64,000 bases of DNA from Thereva unica (taxonomy: Eukaryota > Arthropoda > Insecta > Diptera > Therevidae). The translations under genes were made by a program, and so were the position numbers. This document shows, in pieces, positions 21,440-31,594 of this stretch (the stretch's first letter is position 1; each line of letters begins with the position of its first letter). The DNA is taken from positions 1 through 64,000 of the forward strand of contig CATLJY010000195.1 in assembly GCA_949987705.1 (NCBI GenBank). Direction: 5' to 3'. Below the pieces are notes generated by a model. It had not been told where the DNA came from. It ran no database searches and was given only the letters and a program-made list of their open reading frames with translations.

Positions 21440-23366
21440 AAATCACGACTTCGATTCCATCGAAATAATACTTCTTCCCATGGAGAATTACAATGTTTTA
21501 ACCAAGCAATGTCTTCGTTAGTTGAGATATCCAATTTTTGAACTTTAGCTTCTGCAAGTGTCAATAAAATTGAATTTTATTATTTAAAGAAAAGTATAAG
21601 CATTAATCATGCTAAAAAAAATTTACTTTTTCCTCGCTTAGGTGTCGTCAACGTGCCTATTTCTCGAGAACGGCGCCTCTTATTGATGTATCTATTGTAT
21701 AGAATGCCAGTAGATCCAATTAAATTTTCTTGATAAGCCGTGAACCACGTATTCGTTTTTTCATGTGGAAATAGACGAACGATATCTGCAGCCCAATCTA
21801 TAAACTCTTTACTGTTGATACTGAAAATAAGCAGCTTTATTGATAAAAAAATCCAAATTAATTTACACGACGTTGATTTTAAAAGATCATATTCTCAAAA
21901 ATAAATACCGTTCATGAATTGGCTTAGAATCTATAATGATTCTAGCTAATTTATGCCTATCTAAGGTGCTACTGTTTTTAAACTGTGTTAAAACTTCCTC
22001 TCCTCTATAATCCGTGCGAATTATATTTTTAAGATTAGTTGTCAAAGTGGCAAGACGTGATTTAAATAATGGATCGTCAAACACATTATTATTTTCAGAC
22101 ACATTCGATTCTGAGTTATCATTTTCAATCACAACATTTGAAGAAGAATTTGCATTGCCGTTGGAACTATTCTCAGACTTACTCAATTCTGAATCATTAG
22201 TTCCAGATACAACATTCGAGGAAGAATTTGCAATAGTAGTAGTGTTACACAAAAATAATTGAGGAGGTGCATTATCAGTATTGCATGGTTCACTATAAGC
22301 TTGTGAAGTCATGGTGTGATTAGTATTAACAAACAGAGGATTAGGCACAACTAAAAACAAACCATTCGGAAAAAAAATATAACAAAATTAGTATTAAAAA
22401 AATATATACTGTCCACATGTAGTAAATATTTAAAAGAAAAGAAAAAATACTTCAATAACTAACGATACTTTTCTTGTTTTCAACAAATTTTAGATTATAT
22501 ATACACTCATTCGAGTGGAAGTATTTTTTTTCTTAGCATTAAAAATTAATAAAACATTCACACTTCATATACCTGATGGAATATCCGAAAACATGCCAAC
22601 ATATTGAGCATACTACAGAAAAAAAGACATCGTTTTCAAATTGTTTTAGAAGAAATAAATTAAATACTTATACATTTATACGAACCTCATTTGATCCAGT
22701 AAATCCATCATTTGCAGTCATTTTCAGCAAAAATATATTATTTTAACCCAAATCACTTTAAACTATATTAAACTACGTATCTGCGTATATTAATCACTTA
22801 AAAAAGTTTAATCCATATAACAAAGCACTGAAACATGGAATTAAAAACAATGTGTCTCAGATCACTGCTGAAGGTTAACTGAAAATTCAAACGGTCAATC
22901 GAGAAATGGAGGGAGTACGTTTTTCGTATTAGCACCGTATAAATGACCTCGCTGATGAGTTGTTTTTATTTTGTAGTTGTGTCAAACGTACATAACTCTG
23001 AAGAAAACAAAACCGTTGACTGAGTTCTCAGAAATTCACGGGCACCGTATGTTTATATTACTTTGCATGGAAGTAAATGTAGCTCTACAAGCAAGTAATT
23101 TTTACATAAGGTATTAAGTAAACCAGCTCGAAATTTTTTTTATATTTTCGACAAGGAAATGTAGCATTGGTTTAATGTTAAAGTTACTGAAAACCGATGA
23201 AATAACTAAGAAAAGGAGTTACTTAAATTAATAAGCAATTTTTAGTGATGTCTAAAATAATTTTAACATTAATCTTATGTGGCCCCTATTGAAAATTATA
23301 TAAAAATTACTTTAGAAAATTGACATAACTTTTTATGTAAATTCTAATATATCATTTTTCTCCGTG

Positions 23367-24280
23367 TGCGAGCTGCAATTTTCACCATAGTTCAAAAGGG
23401 TTATTCGTCCAGTTTGCAGGGCACAGGATGTTTTGTTAATTAATTCCAATCGAACGTGCTGGAAATATCACATTCCCTCACACCGCAGCGCTATCGCCCA
23501 GGTGCAGATGTTTTGAATTCAATAAAGTTTTCGGCACGTCAAAGTAATATTCGCCCATAAAATCGCTGGCGAAAGTCATCGAGAAAATTTCCACCACACG
23601 TGCCCGATTAAATAAACAATAACAACAGCGATAATGCCCAGCATAAGAACCACCCTGTATCAGCGATTTTGCGTTGTTTACATCCCCATTCAGCAAAGGG
23701 ATGAAATTTTGAAATTTAACCCGAATTAACCCCTTTAACGAGCCCTGAATATTGAAAGGCACTACCCCCGTCCAGCATTGTCGGGGTTCGGTGGAGTATG
23801 TAATTGGGTCAGTGTTTTGAATGAACTTAGCCGCGGGGGTAGGCTAGCTCCATATATTACATTTGCATGGCCATGATCCATGATGGAGTAGTTCTTCATC
23901 AGGAAGTTAATTTATAGAGGATGCATGAATACTCAATCATTTGGCGGAGCATCGCTGTCATCAATCACGTTTTTGTGAGCCAGCTCCTCGGCAGCGCTCC
24001 CGTTTGGATGAGAGGGGGATTAGCACTTTGTTTCGTTGTTAATGTTCCATTTATGCCGAACTGACATAGAGCGAGGCATCCTGCTACGCATTTTATCTTG
24101 ATTCTCAAGACTTCCTTGTATGATAAATCTCAATTAACTTGAATCAAAATGAATTGGTTAAAACGGCACTTGGCTTATATTAATAGTCAAAGATCTTGAA
24201 GTACTCGGAAGCTCTATATGAGCTGAAAAATTTAAAAGCAGGAGTATGTTTTGTGGAGTTCTTAGAAGGACCCACACGAC
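23367..24280. other. No gene seen
   Basis: Intron sequence with no recognisable repeat ends. A 94-codon minus-strand ORF (23762-23478) matches nothing I know and has no splice or start context to support it. Confidence 0.3.
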
Positions 24281-24283
24281 TTA

Positions 24284-24586
24284 AGGCCGTATCAGATTAA
24301 ATTTTTGAGCAGCGACAGCAGCAGCGGAAGAGGCAGCATGCTGCTTCTTGTATCAGATTCGTTGTAGCAGCAGCAGGCAGCGGCGGTTGTAAGCGTGGTA
24401 AGCGTCTTAAATAAAAAACTGAAATGTCAAAAAAAGCTGCCTTGATGGGCAGCAAAATTAGGATTAGGAATGAAAATGCAGCGGCAGCATTCAGTGCTGC
24501 TTCTGTGGTCATGTGACCCGCTTTGACCAATAGAAACAGTTTGCTGCTGATATTTTTGTTGCGCTGCTTTGGAACTGATACAGCCT
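24284..24586. mobile_element. PIF/Harbinger-type MITE
   Basis: A 303-bp element with inverted ends AGGCCGTATCAG and (complemented) AGGCTGTATCAG. TTA stands on each side (24281-24283 and 24587-24589), the TSD used by PIF/Harbinger transposases. Further in, both ends carry AGCAGCG-like CAG-rich sequence, so the arms pair beyond the short TIR. It has no coding capacity. Confidence 0.8.
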
Positions 24587-24589
24587 TTA

Positions 24590-25061
24590 CTTAGATGCCA
24601 TTAGGTCGACATGAAAGATGCTTTTAAAAAGATTTCGTTTTTGATACAAGTTGTGAAGTGGTCAAATGAATTAATAAAAATTACTCCTTTCCGGGACTGG
24701 CCTCTTTAAAGAGTCGTGACACTCAAACGAATTTCCGTTTTCGTGGCCTCTGAGTCAGATATACTGGATCAGCCAACTAGCTAAATACTTGAAGCCTCAA
24801 TGGTTAAGATGGTATTTCTAACACATTCAATGTTCCTAATATAAATAGACTCCAGTGTTTCTGGAGAAGACGCTAAGCTCTTTGCTGACACCAATAATCT
24901 GCACCAAATTGTAGAAATTGCCCTGCCTAACCATCGACCAACATGCATCCTCTAGACTACCCTTAACCCATCATATCCTTTTTCTATGAGCTAAGCTTAC
25001 AACTAGACATTACATCATCATCGGCATAGTATAAAGTTGACACCTATAAAAAATTATAGAA
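24590..25061. other. No gene seen
   Basis: AT-rich intron between two elements. Nothing recognised. Confidence 0.3.
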
Positions 25062-25066
25062 AACAC

Positions 25067-25237
25067 TGTACAAAATGAACTTAGTAAAACATTTCCGATA
25101 ATGAATAAGTGTGCAATGAAAAACAAACTTTATAAAAAAAATTGTAAATTGTCATTCATATGTAATTATACCTCACGGTAGAACGGTGATTTTTTAATTA
25201 AACCGATTGTAAATTGAATCGAGTTTTATTTTTATTT
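25067..25237 (+). repeat. 5' LTR of the BEL/Pao element
   Basis: About 171 bp, beginning TGT. From 25109 on it matches 31322-31449 almost base for base. The first 40 bp have no partner in the right LTR. The end at 25237 is set by the right copy and by the primer-binding site that follows. Confidence 0.75.
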
Positions 25238-25238
25238 A

Positions 25239-25258
25239 TGGTGCCGAAACCCGGGATC
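25239..25258 (+). other. Primer-binding site of the BEL/Pao element
   Basis: TGGTGCCGAAACCCGGGATC starts 1 bp after the LTR. The TGG complements the CCA end of a tRNA. I cannot name the tRNA with certainty. Confidence 0.6.
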
Positions 25259-25338
25259 TGGGAGTCGCAATAAAATAAAGATATAATATTACATATTATC
25301 GAGCTTATTTAACGTATCGCGAGAAATCGGAAAAAGTC

Positions 25339-26118
25339 ATGGAGCGAGCAAGTCGTGCTATCTACCGCGGACAAGTTACCAAAATTGAAATAGCCATAAA
25401 CGAAGAGCTTGAGATCGCAATAACGAGCGATTTATCTATCGAGCGGCTAGAAGGTCTAGAAGAGGAGTTATTGGTACATTTAGACAGATTAACGGCCGCC
25501 TATGAAGCTCTACAAAAAGCGAATCTCGAGATCAGGCCCTTTATAAAGCAGGATTTTGAGAAGGAATCGGAGAGTGTGGCGGACTATGACGACAAAGCTA
25601 TAAGTGCTACAGCTCGCGTAAAACAAAGACTGGCAAAGATACGGTCCATCTGTGAGAAGCATTTGATTATTGCACCAACGGCTAATACATCCCTGAGGAC
25701 AGAAGCAACATTAAAAACAGTCAAACAAGTAGTGGAGCTGCACAGGTTCAACCCGAAGAAGTTTTCAGGAAATTACCAAGAATCTGTTCCTATTTGGGAA
25801 CAATATCGCACGTTAGTGCATGAAAATCCGTCGCTACAAGCTGCCGACAAATTTAATTACTTGGAGTCAGTGCTAACTGGCAGGGCGCTAGAAACTATCG
25901 CTGGCTTCACACCGTCCGAGTCCTGCTATGATGCAGCAATTTCTTTATTGAGGGAAGAGAATGGCAATATAGATAAGATTATTGATCATACTATGCAACG
26001 CTTGTTGTCATCCCAGCCTGTAGTTTCAAAGTCTGACGCACCCGGCCTTCGCCGATTGTATAACATAGTTCTAGCTTCTACTCGTTCTTTAGCAGCTATA
26101 GTAGTCCAGTCAAAATAG
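25339..26118 (+). pseudogene. BEL/Pao gag, N-terminal part
   Basis: 259 codons from ATG at 25339, the first Met after the primer-binding site. An N-terminal Leu/Glu-rich coiled-coil region (about residues 20-70) precedes the retrotransposon gag domain. That domain has VVELHRFNPKKFSGNY, PIWEQYRTLV and KFNYLESVLTGRALETI, typical of BEL/Pao particles. The last codons before the stop come from the end of an inserted mariner-type element (from 26101). At the DNA level the frame continues at 28587 when the insert and one TA copy are left out. Confidence 0.85.
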
Positions 26119-26579
26119 ACGAAAAAACGCCATAATTGGAAGATAATTCGGAAGTTGCTGAAAATTGGAACAGCCCTTAAAAACATTATTATACATAAGC
26201 TGTAGAGACTGCCACGCGATTGGACGACTGCAAACTTTTTTATTCAAGGTCAAAGGGTCAAAATATCAGTTTTTTGCAAATATATGCTAAACCGTACGTC
26301 TTATCAGAAAATTGTGTTTACAACGTTTGTAGATTAGGCGATTATCTACAAAAAAATATATTATACATTTTCTCGTAGGAATTGCCATTTCTGAGATATT
26401 GTCGTTTTAATAAGTTAAAATACTCATATTCTATCTATCCCGACTTGTAAAGGTCATCAGAAATTTAATAAATCCTTTGTTGGAGTACGCGGCTAATATT
26501 TTCAGGGGTGATTCCTGGATGTCTTTGGAGAAAAAAATTGTTCTACAGAGGGCGGCTATCTCCACTATCCACTAAGATA

Positions 26580-27170
26580 CAGGGTGATTAGGGAAAAAAT
26601 TTTGTTTTTTTTTTAAATTTACTGAAATTTGAATAACTCCTAAAGTAATTATCATAAAGTAGCCTAATTAGGCTCATCTTTTAGGTAAATGTGTATTCTT
26701 TTATTTGGTATAAAGCACAGCAACCTGAGTGACTCCGTTCAAAAAATATGTAGGCTCAAACCAATGCTACTATGCCGCAGTTGATAGACGAGTAACTTTT
26801 TAATTGTTCACGATAAAACTACTACTACTACTACTACCTACAAAACTACCCAAAATAAACACTTATTGTGTATGGAAATATTGTAGGTAATAGTTTGGTG
26901 CATCAGAAAAGCAAAAAAAATGTACTGTTAGTAACGAATTTTCTGAGAAAAACGAAGAAATCTGCCAGGTCTAGATGCAAAGCATTGGTTTGAGCCTATA
27001 TATTTTTTGAACGGAGTCACTCAGGTTGCTGTGCTTTATACCAAATAAAAGAATACACATTTACCTAAAAGATGAGCCTAATTAGGCTACTTTATGATAA
27101 TTACTTTAGGAGTTATTCAAATTTCAGTAAATTTAAAAAAAAAAACAAAATTTTTTCCCTAATCACCCTG
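26580..27170. mobile_element. Inner TA-flanked MITE at the centre of the foldback
   Basis: The ends are CAGGGTGATTAGGG and its complement, with TA on both sides (26578-26579, 27171-27172). Inverted arms of about 188 bp (26580-26768, 26982-27170) surround a 213-bp loop containing a short (ACT)n tract. The CAGGGTG end and TA target are usual for Tc1/mariner MITEs. It has no coding capacity. Confidence 0.78.
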
Positions 27171-27278
27171 TATCTTAGTGGATAGTGGAGATAGCCGCCT
27201 TCTGTAGAACAATTTTTTTCTCCAAAGACATCCAGGAATCACCCCTGAAAATATTAGCCGCGTACTCCAACAAAGGAT

Positions 27279-28191
27279 CGACGCGATTATGCGTGAAGCA
27301 TTCGATGGACGACTCGGAGTTCAATACGACGACAACAACTTCGTAACAGACTTAATGTTCGCCGACGATAGCGCTGTTTTCGCCGACACGGATGCCGAAG
27401 CAACGGACATCTTATACGATATTTCCCGCATCGCCCAATCATACGGGTTAAAAATCAATGCGGAAAAGACCAAAGTGCTCACAACGGATGGATCAAGAGC
27501 CAGTGTTCACCTCGATGGAACCCAAATCGAACAGGTTCCAAGGTTCAAATATTTGGGATCATTGGTTGAGGAAACGAAAGTAGCATCGACGGCCGACGTT
27601 CACAGCCGTATCGGCCAGGCAACAGCAACATTCGCCTCGCTCAAGTGGTGCATATGGAAACGAGCAAATATTTCCATCAAAACAAAACTACGTCTTTACC
27701 GAACGTTGATTCTTCCGATTCTTCTTTATGGATCTGAAACGTGGACACTGCTCAAATCGGACGTTAAGAAGCTCGAGGTCTTCCAAATGCGATGTTTGAG
27801 GCAGATCCTCCGTGTCTCACTCCGTGATCGCCTTCGAAATGAGGTTGTCAGACAAAGATGCGATCAGCAAACACTGATCGAAGAAGAAATGCAAAAACGT
27901 CGACTACGGTGGTTTGGACATGTTTGCCGAATGGATGATAACCGCTTGCCACGTAAACTTCTCTGGCGAGACCGTCCCGCAGACTGGAAAATCCAGCGAT
28001 TGGCACCGAAGAAAACTTGGCTAAAGAATATCGAGGGCGACCTAAAGAATCAAAGATTATCAGTTACCGAGGCTCGAGACACCGCCAAAACCCGAGAAGA
28101 ATGGAAGCGAATCGTGAATAGAGTTCGGGACCCAGCGGCACCGACAGCAGCGTATCCGTTGCGGGGACGTCCCGCTCGGACCGCCAGCTAA
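27279..28191 (+). pseudogene. C-terminal RT portion of the truncated LINE
   Basis: About 300 codons, open from the truncation point to a stop. The frame is already open before the Met at 27289. It starts just before the catalytic box, here FADD (MFADDSAVF), followed by GLKINAEKTKVL, FKYLGSLV, ILLYGSETWTL and RRLRWFGHVCRMDDNRLPRKL. These are the thumb and C-terminal motifs of RTE-related LINEs. The upstream palm and endonuclease are missing, so it is non-autonomous despite the clean frame. A degenerate relative lies at 49370-49640. Confidence 0.85.
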
Positions 28192-28213
28192 CGGATCAAA
28201 GAAGAAGAAGAAG
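27279..28213 (+). mobile_element. 5'-truncated RTE-related LINE in the right arm of the foldback
   Basis: It is flanked by a 10-bp TSD AACAAAGGAT (27269-27278, 28214-28223) and ends in a (GAA)n tail at 28200-28213. The TSD lies in foldback sequence, proving the order of events. Only the last third of the ORF is present, as is common after incomplete reverse transcription. Confidence 0.9.
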
Positions 28214-28586
28214 AACAAAGGATTTATTAAATTTCTGATGACCTTTACAAGTCGGGAATGATAGAATATGAGTATTTTAACTTATTAAAACGACAATATC
28301 TCAGAAATGGCAATTCCTACGAGAAAATGTATAATATATTTTTTTGTAGATAATCGCCTAATCTACAAACGTTGTAAACACAATTTTCTGATAAGACGTA
28401 CGGTTTAGCATATATTTGCAAAAAACTGATATTTTGACCCTTTGACCTTGAATAAAAAAGTTTGCAGTCGTCCAATCGCGTGGCAGTCTCTACAGCTTAT
28501 GTATAATAATGTTTTTAAGGGCTGTTCCAATTTTCAGCAACTTCCGAATTATCTTCCAGTCAAACCTCTAATTTGACTGGACTATA

Positions 28587-30530
28587 GGTATTTCATCATT
28601 AAACTATTTTGTCATGTTAAAGGGTGTTTTATTACGCTGTTTACCGAATGATCTAAGAGTAGATTTTCACCGCTACTACGACGAAGTCATGGACCAACAC
28701 CCGTCAAAGCAAACCGAAGCAGAGAGAGATCAAATTGTCAATGTAGACAATTCATCTACCCATTCATCTTTACAGCCAATAAACGATAGTCAAGTGCATT
28801 GTCTATTAAAATTCTTGAAACGAGAGGCCGAATCTCTTGAGAAGGCAAATGAAGCAAAGACGAATCTACATCGTGGTCAATCAGTTCCGAACATCAAACC
28901 CTTCAAAACGGCTGTAGGATTGTTTACGGCAGGAACAAATGGAAATCGTTGCTTTTTTTGCCAGGCTACTAATCACGAGACGAAGGATTGCAACAGTACA
29001 AAACCCCTGCATGAGAAAAAACGGCTTCTTAAAACAGACGGCAGATGTTATCGGTGTTGCAAGCGCGGACATAACGCTAAACAGTGTAGGAACAAGTTCA
29101 TTAAATGCAACACATGTAAAGGACGACATGCCACCTGTATGTGTGATCCCCATTATGTGAAAGTTGGAGATACAGCTCAAGGCAGTAACGCGGGTTATAA
29201 TATTGCTAACCGTCAAATTGATTCGGTTATCAAGCCAGGGTCAACTTCAGCTCATCAAGCAGTAAACCTATTTACTACAAAAGCAGACCAACGCATTAAC
29301 GACGTTTACTTACAAACGGCCAGTGCATTCATCTCAAAGAATCTGGGTAATGAGGCATTATTTATTCGAATAGTGATGGATGGAGGTAGTCAGCTGTCAT
29401 TCGTCAAAACTAGCATTGTGCGTAATTTAACTTTGCCGATAGTGGGTACGCATAATGTCTGTTTGCTGCCATTTGGAAGTGAAGGTAGACCCCCTCGGAA
29501 GAGGTGCAATAAAGTTCGACTCGTTCTTCGCAGCCAGCATGATGACCACAACATAATTATAGAGGCGCTCGAAGTGCCAGAGATTTGCGCTGATGTACTT
29601 ACAATTCCAAATTCTAATGGTATATATTTCAGAAATCTAGCTCTAGCAGATGCACGGGTACTAGGAGAGCAGCCTGAAGAAGGTATTGGCGTGCTTGTAG
29701 GGGCGGACTACTATTGGCAGTTGGTAACTGGAGAAACCAAACGACTCACAGACAGGTTGACAGCTATAAATACTATTCTTGGTTGGACGTTGCAAGGTCC
29801 CTCGCCAAGATCACCGGATATTTTGAATTTAAATTATATCGCTCCCCTTAGTATTTGTGTATGTGACGATCAGGTAACGAATTTTTGGCAATTGGAGACC
29901 TTGGGGATATCCAATAATGTTATCGAAGGGGATAAGTTTAACGCAGATTCGTTTATAAAACGAAAAGGTGATAGGTATGAAGCATCACTTCTTTGGAAGG
30001 ATGAAAATAGTGTGCTGGACGATAACTGGGCTGGAGCCATGCAAAGAATGAAGTCACTGATTAGAAAATTGGGTGCCATCGGCAAACTTAATGAATACGA
30101 TGCTGCCCTAAATGAGTTTTTTACAGAAGGTTTCGCAGAAAGGGCTCCTGAGACTTCAGACACCCCAAATCATTTATTCTACATGCCTCATCGAGGTGTA
30201 TACAGAGAAGACAAGGAGACAACAAAATTACGCATTGTCTTTGACGCATCGGCGCATGCTGCGAATTGTTTGCCTCTTAATGAACACTTAGAGGTAGGAC
30301 CTAATTTGTTGCCTGAAGTTTTAGCAATTCTACTAAATTTTCGCTGCGGTAAGATAGGAATAGTGGCCGATATTGAGAAGGCTTTTCTTCAAGTTCTTCT
30401 TAACCCCAAAGATCGAGATAGTCATAGATTTTTGTGGTTCGCTAATAGAATAAATTCAACAGAAATCCTTCCCCCAATACAAACTTATCGCATGACGAGA
30501 GTTACATTCGGGGTAAGCTGCAGCCCTTAG
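28587..30530 (+). pseudogene. BEL/Pao gag C-terminus, zinc knuckles, protease and RT start
   Basis: Continues the gag frame after the inserted element and runs to a stop at 30528-30530. Two CCHC knuckles are visible: CFFCQATNHETKDC near residue 114 of the 28614 frame and CYRCCKRGHNAKQC near 147. The protease-like block is VMDGGSQLSFV, with DGG in place of the usual DSG. The RT begins with LRIVFDASA and VADIEKAFLQV, the first catalytic Asp. The frame breaks just after FGVSCSP by a small deletion. Reverse transcription would occur in the virus-like particle in the cytoplasm, but this copy cannot make a full enzyme. Confidence 0.88.
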
Positions 30531-31310
30531 GAGCAACCATACGAAAAGCACTAGACGAGGCCAGTGAACTCTTTGTTGAATCGACAAAAAAGTTAAGAAC
30601 GAGTTTTTACATGGACGACCTTGTGCTTACTACTGATACCAAGGAGGAGGCCGAGAAGTTGTATCAGGATGCAGACTACATATTGAAACGAGCATAGATG
30701 GACTAGCGTAATGCTGTAAACATGCTAAGGGCGACGGCGACAGTGCACACAAATTAAAAAGCACATACAAGAATAATCATCTTCGACATCCGAATGCTAC
30801 ACACGCGCACAGGAACATACGAGAATAGCAACACAATCCCATGTCACACCGCCCAGGCAACTTTGAGGGGCGACGGCTACGAAATAGAACTTGGATTGAT
30901 TGAGTCGCCACTCTCGGCGACCTCGTCGTCGAGTGGTCTGCATATTGTGCTGCACCCTTCATACTCATAGAAAAGCTGTGTGTTCTATTCGTTTTTGCCA
31001 GTCGCTGTGGAAACTATTTTCGCCCTTAGCATGTTTACAGCATAAGTGGAAGTCAAACGATCCGTTTATTCATCGCCAACTTACAGGCCAGGAACGACCG
31101 CCGGAGCAACATAAAGTATTGGATTTACGTTGGCATTTGCTCACGGACGAATTATCAGTGGATGTGGATACTACTATGGCTACTATTAATTCTACCACGA
31201 TAATCACAAAAAGAAAGGTTTTACAAACGATAGCGAAAATTTTACGACCCCTTAGGCATTCTGGGTCCTTGGATGCTGCGTTTGAAGCTCCTATTTCAAG
31301 CCGCATGGAA
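30531..31310 (+). pseudogene. BEL/Pao RT tail, broken by a MITE and truncated
   Basis: The frame resumes with LGATIRKALDEAS and the intact catalytic YMDD (about 30608-30619). Two stop codons occur near 30696 and 30704. A MITE (30712-31042) splits the next conserved block, and WKSNDP follows after it. The remnant then shows HKVLDLRWHLLTDELSVDV and TKRKVLQTIAKI, the region at the end of the RT in BEL/Pao pol. RNase H and integrase are gone. Confidence 0.8.
30712..31042. mobile_element. MITE with perfect 23-bp inverted ends
   Basis: The ends start TGCTGTAAACATGCTAAGGG and form a perfect 23-bp inverted pair. TAA stands on each side (30709-30711, 31043-31045), consistent with the TWA target of PIF/Harbinger. 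It lies in BEL RT-derived sequence. A TA target cannot be excluded. Confidence 0.8.
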
Positions 31311-31321
31311 GGAAAAAAAAA

Positions 31322-31449
31322 GTGTGCAATGAAAAACAAATTTTATAAAAAAATTGTAAATTGTCATTAATATGTAATTATACCTCACGGTAGAACGGTG
31401 ATTTTTTAATTAAACCGATTGTAAATTGAATCGAGTTTTAATTTTATTT
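31322..31449 (+). repeat. 3' LTR of the BEL/Pao element, 5'-truncated
   Basis: Matches the left LTR from GTGTGCAATGAAAAAC to ATTTTATTT with a few substitutions. The first about 40 bp are missing. The preceding GGAAGGAAAAAAAAAG looks like a polypurine tract, but the TSD fit favours a deletion junction here. Confidence 0.75.
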
Positions 31450-31594
31450 AACACCTATGCTTAGACTTTCACATAAAAAACAGCTATTCAGTAGAGGTTG
31501 ACACCAAACACGATTACTCGTACCAATCAGTTAGCACTTATTTCCCATCTAATTTTTTTGACCCTTCCAGTTCTTAAATTAACTGTCGTTTTAT

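Larger units (their letters stand above)
17289..22721 (-). pseudogene. Six-exon accessory gene of the CACTA element, split by a retrotransposon
   Basis: I traced exons at 22721-22686, 22612-22573, 22350-21909, 21820-21627, 21551-21440 continued at 18152-17914, and 17626-17289. All junctions are GT/AG and all phases agree. The coding length is exactly 1,401 bases (466 residues plus stop) once the RTE and one copy of its 10-bp TSD are removed. The start ATG is followed by TANDGFTGSNE. Exon 3 encodes an acidic Ser/Asn-rich segment. Later exons carry INSKEFIDWAADIVRLFP and a basic NKRRRSRE. The last exon has VERSKSTCQPF and a Cys pair. I recall such proteins beside this kind of transposase in insects but know no biochemical function. 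The intact frame shows the CACTA copy was undamaged when the RTE landed. Confidence 0.75.
14232..23366 (-). mobile_element. CACTA (EnSpm-like) DNA transposon, 9.1 kb
   Basis: The ends are a perfect 13-bp inverted repeat starting CACGG (CACGGAGAAAAAT at 14232-14244, complement at 23354-23366), the CACNN start typical of this superfamily. TG flanks both ends (14230-14231, 23367-23368), giving a possible 2-bp TSD. Sub-terminal zones carry many ACTTATGTA/TACATAAG-like motifs, as expected of binding sites near CACTA ends. Inside are two minus-strand genes: a six-exon gene (22721-17289) and a single-exon transposase-like ORF (17246-14766). An RTE-like retrotransposon sits in the first. Without that insert the element would be about 5.85 kb. 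Confidence 0.85.
26101..28584. mobile_element. Tc1/mariner-type foldback element inserted in the BEL gag
   Basis: Both ends read (G)TAGTCCAGTCAAA inward, and TA flanks each side (26099-26100, 28585-28586). The arms are very long: 26101-26577 pairs with 27173-27278 plus 28224-28584. Without its inserts it would be a nearly perfect hairpin of about 950 bp whose centre is CTAAGATATCTTAG. It encodes nothing itself. Two later elements sit in it: a TIR element exactly at the centre and a 5'-truncated LINE in the right arm. Confidence 0.82.
25067..31449 (+). mobile_element. BEL/Pao LTR retrotransposon, internally deleted and multiply invaded
   Basis: The left LTR starts with TGTACA at 25067 after AACAC (25062-25066). 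The right LTR ends at 31449, followed by AACAC (31450-31454), giving a 5-bp TSD. A primer-binding-site-like TGGTGCCGAAACCCGGGATC follows the left LTR. Gag, zinc knuckles, protease and part of the RT are recognisable and of BEL/Pao type. RNase H and integrase are absent, and the right LTR lacks its first part, so a deletion joined pol directly to the LTR. Inside are a mariner-type foldback (26101-28584, with two further inserts) and a Harbinger-type MITE (30712-31042). Confidence 0.85.

Noticed and set aside
23478..23762. 94-codon minus-strand ORF as a host exon
   Set aside because: No known motif, and no supporting splice sites or neighbouring exons.
25036..25043. ACACCTAT as an 8-bp TSD of the BEL element, matching 31451-31458
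   Set aside because: BEL/Pao elements make about 5-bp duplications, and AACAC next to a TGT start fits the known LTR form better.
31305..31322. GGAAGGAAAAAAAAAG as the true polypurine tract of the BEL element
   Set aside because: The 5-bp TSD AACAC and the longer left LTR fit better with a deletion junction. Kept only as an alternative.
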